A stretch of DNA of 31,045 bases from CAYPHJ01 sp964410485. GTDB lineage: Bacteria; Desulfobacterota; Binatia; UBA9968. The stretch is taken from the NCBI GenBank assembly GCA_964410485.1, contig CAYPHJ010000052.1, positions 1 to 31,045 of the forward strand. The letters run 5' to 3'. Both the position numbers and the translations under genes were made by a program. Below are positions 29,869 through 31,045 of this stretch, piece after piece (position 1 is the first letter of the stretch; every line of letters starts with the position of its first letter). The notes under the pieces were generated by a model. That model was not told the DNA's origin. It was given only the letters and a program-made list of their open reading frames with translations, and made no database searches.

Positions 29869-30063
29869 TCAGGATTTCGGGACGGCCAACCGCACTTTGC
29901 CTGCCGCGATCTCCCGAAGCGCTGTAACGACATCACGGTTATCCGACGCTATGAGCGGTTGCGCCCCTTTTAAGAGCTGCCGCGTTCGTATCGCGGCGAT
30001 GATCACGAGGTCAAAGCGACTGGGAACTTTCTTCAAACAATCTTCGATGGTAATTCTTGCCAT
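29869..30063 (-). CDS. rpoZ: RNA polymerase omega subunit
   Basis: Small subunit that helps assembly of RNA polymerase. The 64 residues match the conserved core of RpoZ: MARITIEDCLKKVPSRFDLVIIAAIRTRQLLKGA and the helix VVTALREIAAGKV. It ends soon after (RLAVPKS), so it lacks the longer C-terminal tail of the E. coli protein (91 residues), as is usual for short omega subunits in related lineages. No strong ribosome binding site is visible before ATG 30063. Its usual partner gmk is not next to it here. Confidence 0.9.
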   Translation of the reverse strand: MARITIEDCLKKVPSRFDLVIIAAIRTRQLLKGAQPLIASDNRDVVTALREIAAGKVRLAVPKS

Positions 30064-30214
30064 AGACAGACACTGTAGGCCCCTCTATCGCAGAGTGCAA
30101 GCGAAATATTCCCAACTAACGCAAATCAGACTACCAACAGATTCTCGGGTCGGTGATCAGCGAAAGACTCCGGCTTATAGCAAACCGTCAAAACAGCTTC
30201 GCTATCAATCTAAC

Positions 30215-30829
30215 TTAGGTCGGCGAAGTGCCGTCGCAAGTGACAGTTCTTTGAGTGCCGCGAACCGACAATACCCGCCTTACTTTGAGTGAGCCTTCGC
30301 CTCGGTTGGGAACGGCGATGCGCTCGTTGGCAGGTACCAATGTACCAAAAATAAGATCAGCCAGCGGGAAAACGACATTCAAGTTATTTCCATGGCGCTT
30401 ATGGTGCATGTGATGATGGGCATCGAGCCAACGGAACCAGGCCGTTCGTTCCAAGCGGCGCGTCTTGGGCACGTGCATGCAATAATGAAGGTATTCGTAA
30501 AGAAAGTAGTAAAATCCGATGGCGGAAAGAGCCCCGAAAAGGATGCTCACTCCAAGGAGATGTTGAACGTACAGAACACCAGGGACGTGTAGGACAAGGA
30601 TGAGCGGCGCGTGCCACCAGGCGAATCGAACTTTGCGCAAATGAGCGGAGTCTGACAGAAAATAAGTCGCTCCGGTACGAAAAAGACCATGATGAACCAC
30701 CGCATGAGCGCGAAAGGGGTAACGCCAGTACGGTTTGTGCATCACATACTTGTGCAGGGTCCATTCAAAAAAACTGCCGTACAAGAAAAAACAGGCGAAT
30801 GCCGTAAATTCAGTCATGAACAATGTCAT
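30215..30829 (-). CDS. Fatty acid hydroxylase/sterol desaturase family protein
   Basis: Membrane-bound di-iron oxygenase, 204 residues from ATG 30829 (AAAGGA five bases upstream; a longer frame starts at 30850). The histidine clusters that bind iron are present: EWTLHKYVMH (22-31), HAVVHHGLF, EYLHYCMH and DAHHHMHHKRHGNN. Four hydrophobic segments are visible. The family includes carotenoid, fatty acid and sterol hydroxylases. The small size is like bacterial beta-carotene hydroxylase-type or fatty acid 2-hydroxylase-type members. Substrate not predictable. Confidence 0.88.
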   Translation of the reverse strand: MTLFMTEFTAFACFFLYGSFFEWTLHKYVMHKPYWRYPFRAHAVVHHGLFRTGATYFLSDSAHLRKVRFAWWHAPLILVLHVPGVLYVQHLLGVSILFGALSAIGFYYFLYEYLHYCMHVPKTRRLERTAWFRWLDAHHHMHHKRHGNNLNVVFPLADLIFGTLVPANERIAVPNRGEGSLKVRRVLSVRGTQRTVTCDGTSPT

Positions 30830-30886
30830 GAATATCCTTTCGGTCTCCACAGAAACTGAAGAGAGCCGTTGCTTTGGACTGGCAAG

Positions 30887-30903
30887 TTCGCCAGGCTGGC
30901 GAA
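30887..30903. repeat. Short palindrome upstream of the hydroxylase gene
   Basis: TTCGCCA-GGC-TGGCGAA, a perfect 7-bp inverted repeat about 60 nt before the hydroxylase start. It could be an operator. Nothing else is recognised from 30904 to the right end. Confidence 0.4.
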
Positions 30904-31045
30904 AGCAACCCGTGTGCGAATAACTGCTAGTTGTGGTGGCAATCTAGAAGGTTAATCAGAATTACCAGTTTTCCATTCAGACAGCAGGAGACACGGCCAA
31001 CTTTACGTGCTTTTCTTCAGGCCGTCAATGAGTATTTATACGGTG

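Noticed and set aside
1..31045. CRISPR arrays, tRNA or rRNA genes, phage or transposase genes
   Set aside because: No spaced direct repeats, no cloverleaf or rRNA sequence, and no such protein were recognised on either strand.

Overview
The window is a scaffold of about 31 kb from an uncultured bacterium. Two runs of exactly 100 N (3088-3187 and 26968-27067) mark scaffold joins. The gene content resembles environmental Gram-negative lineages of the Deltaproteobacteria, NC10, Tectomicrobia or Binatota kind: several tripartite tricarboxylate transporter (TTT) genes, a luciferase-like monooxygenase, HD-GYP signalling, glycine-rich RRM proteins, a class A PBP and a short RpoZ. The exact phylum cannot be fixed from this sequence alone.

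Layout. 0.1-3.0 kb holds a TctA lacking its N-terminal third and fused to TctB, followed by a TctC receptor. 3.3-10.3 kb holds a small zinc-ribbon protein, a MmgE/PrpD protein (minus), a dual-specificity phosphatase resembling plant glucan phosphatases SEX4/LSF2, an M24 peptidase-fold protein, an extended SDR, a GAF/HD-GYP protein and a beta-sandwich protein. 10.6-11.9 kb holds a two-gene Na+-pump unit: a 44-residue gamma-like peptide and the decarboxylase beta subunit. 13.0-18.2 kb holds a complete tctC-tctA-tctB set followed by an isocitrate lyase/PEP mutase family enzyme and a luciferase-like monooxygenase. 18.5-21.3 kb holds a small exported protein and a class A PBP. 21.6-26.1 kb, on the minus strand, is a cyanate utilisation operon (ANTAR regulator, substrate-binding protein, permease, ATPase, cyanase). 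26.3-27.5 kb is an MgtE-type transporter broken by a gap. 27.7-30.8 kb holds two RRM paralogues, two small basic proteins, RpoZ and a fatty acid hydroxylase family protein.

The most informative system is upstream of the cyanate operon. Reading on the minus strand there is a near-consensus sigma-54 promoter (26091-26076). It is followed by two hairpins with six-base loops carrying A at position 1 and G at position 4 (26058-26039 and 26033-26020). The second hairpin overlaps the 5' arm of a strong intrinsic terminator with eight U (26025-25994), which sits 36 nt before the start of the ANTAR gene. This is the arrangement expected for ANTAR antitermination, so the operon is inferred to be controlled by nitrogen status (sigma-54) and by its own ANTAR product. 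That product has Ala where the receiver phosphoacceptor Asp should be. A second regulatory pattern is shared by the two RRM genes: each has a -35/-10 pair about 200 nt upstream of the start, and a 10-bp inverted repeat with an identical 56-nt spacing that would mask the start codon.
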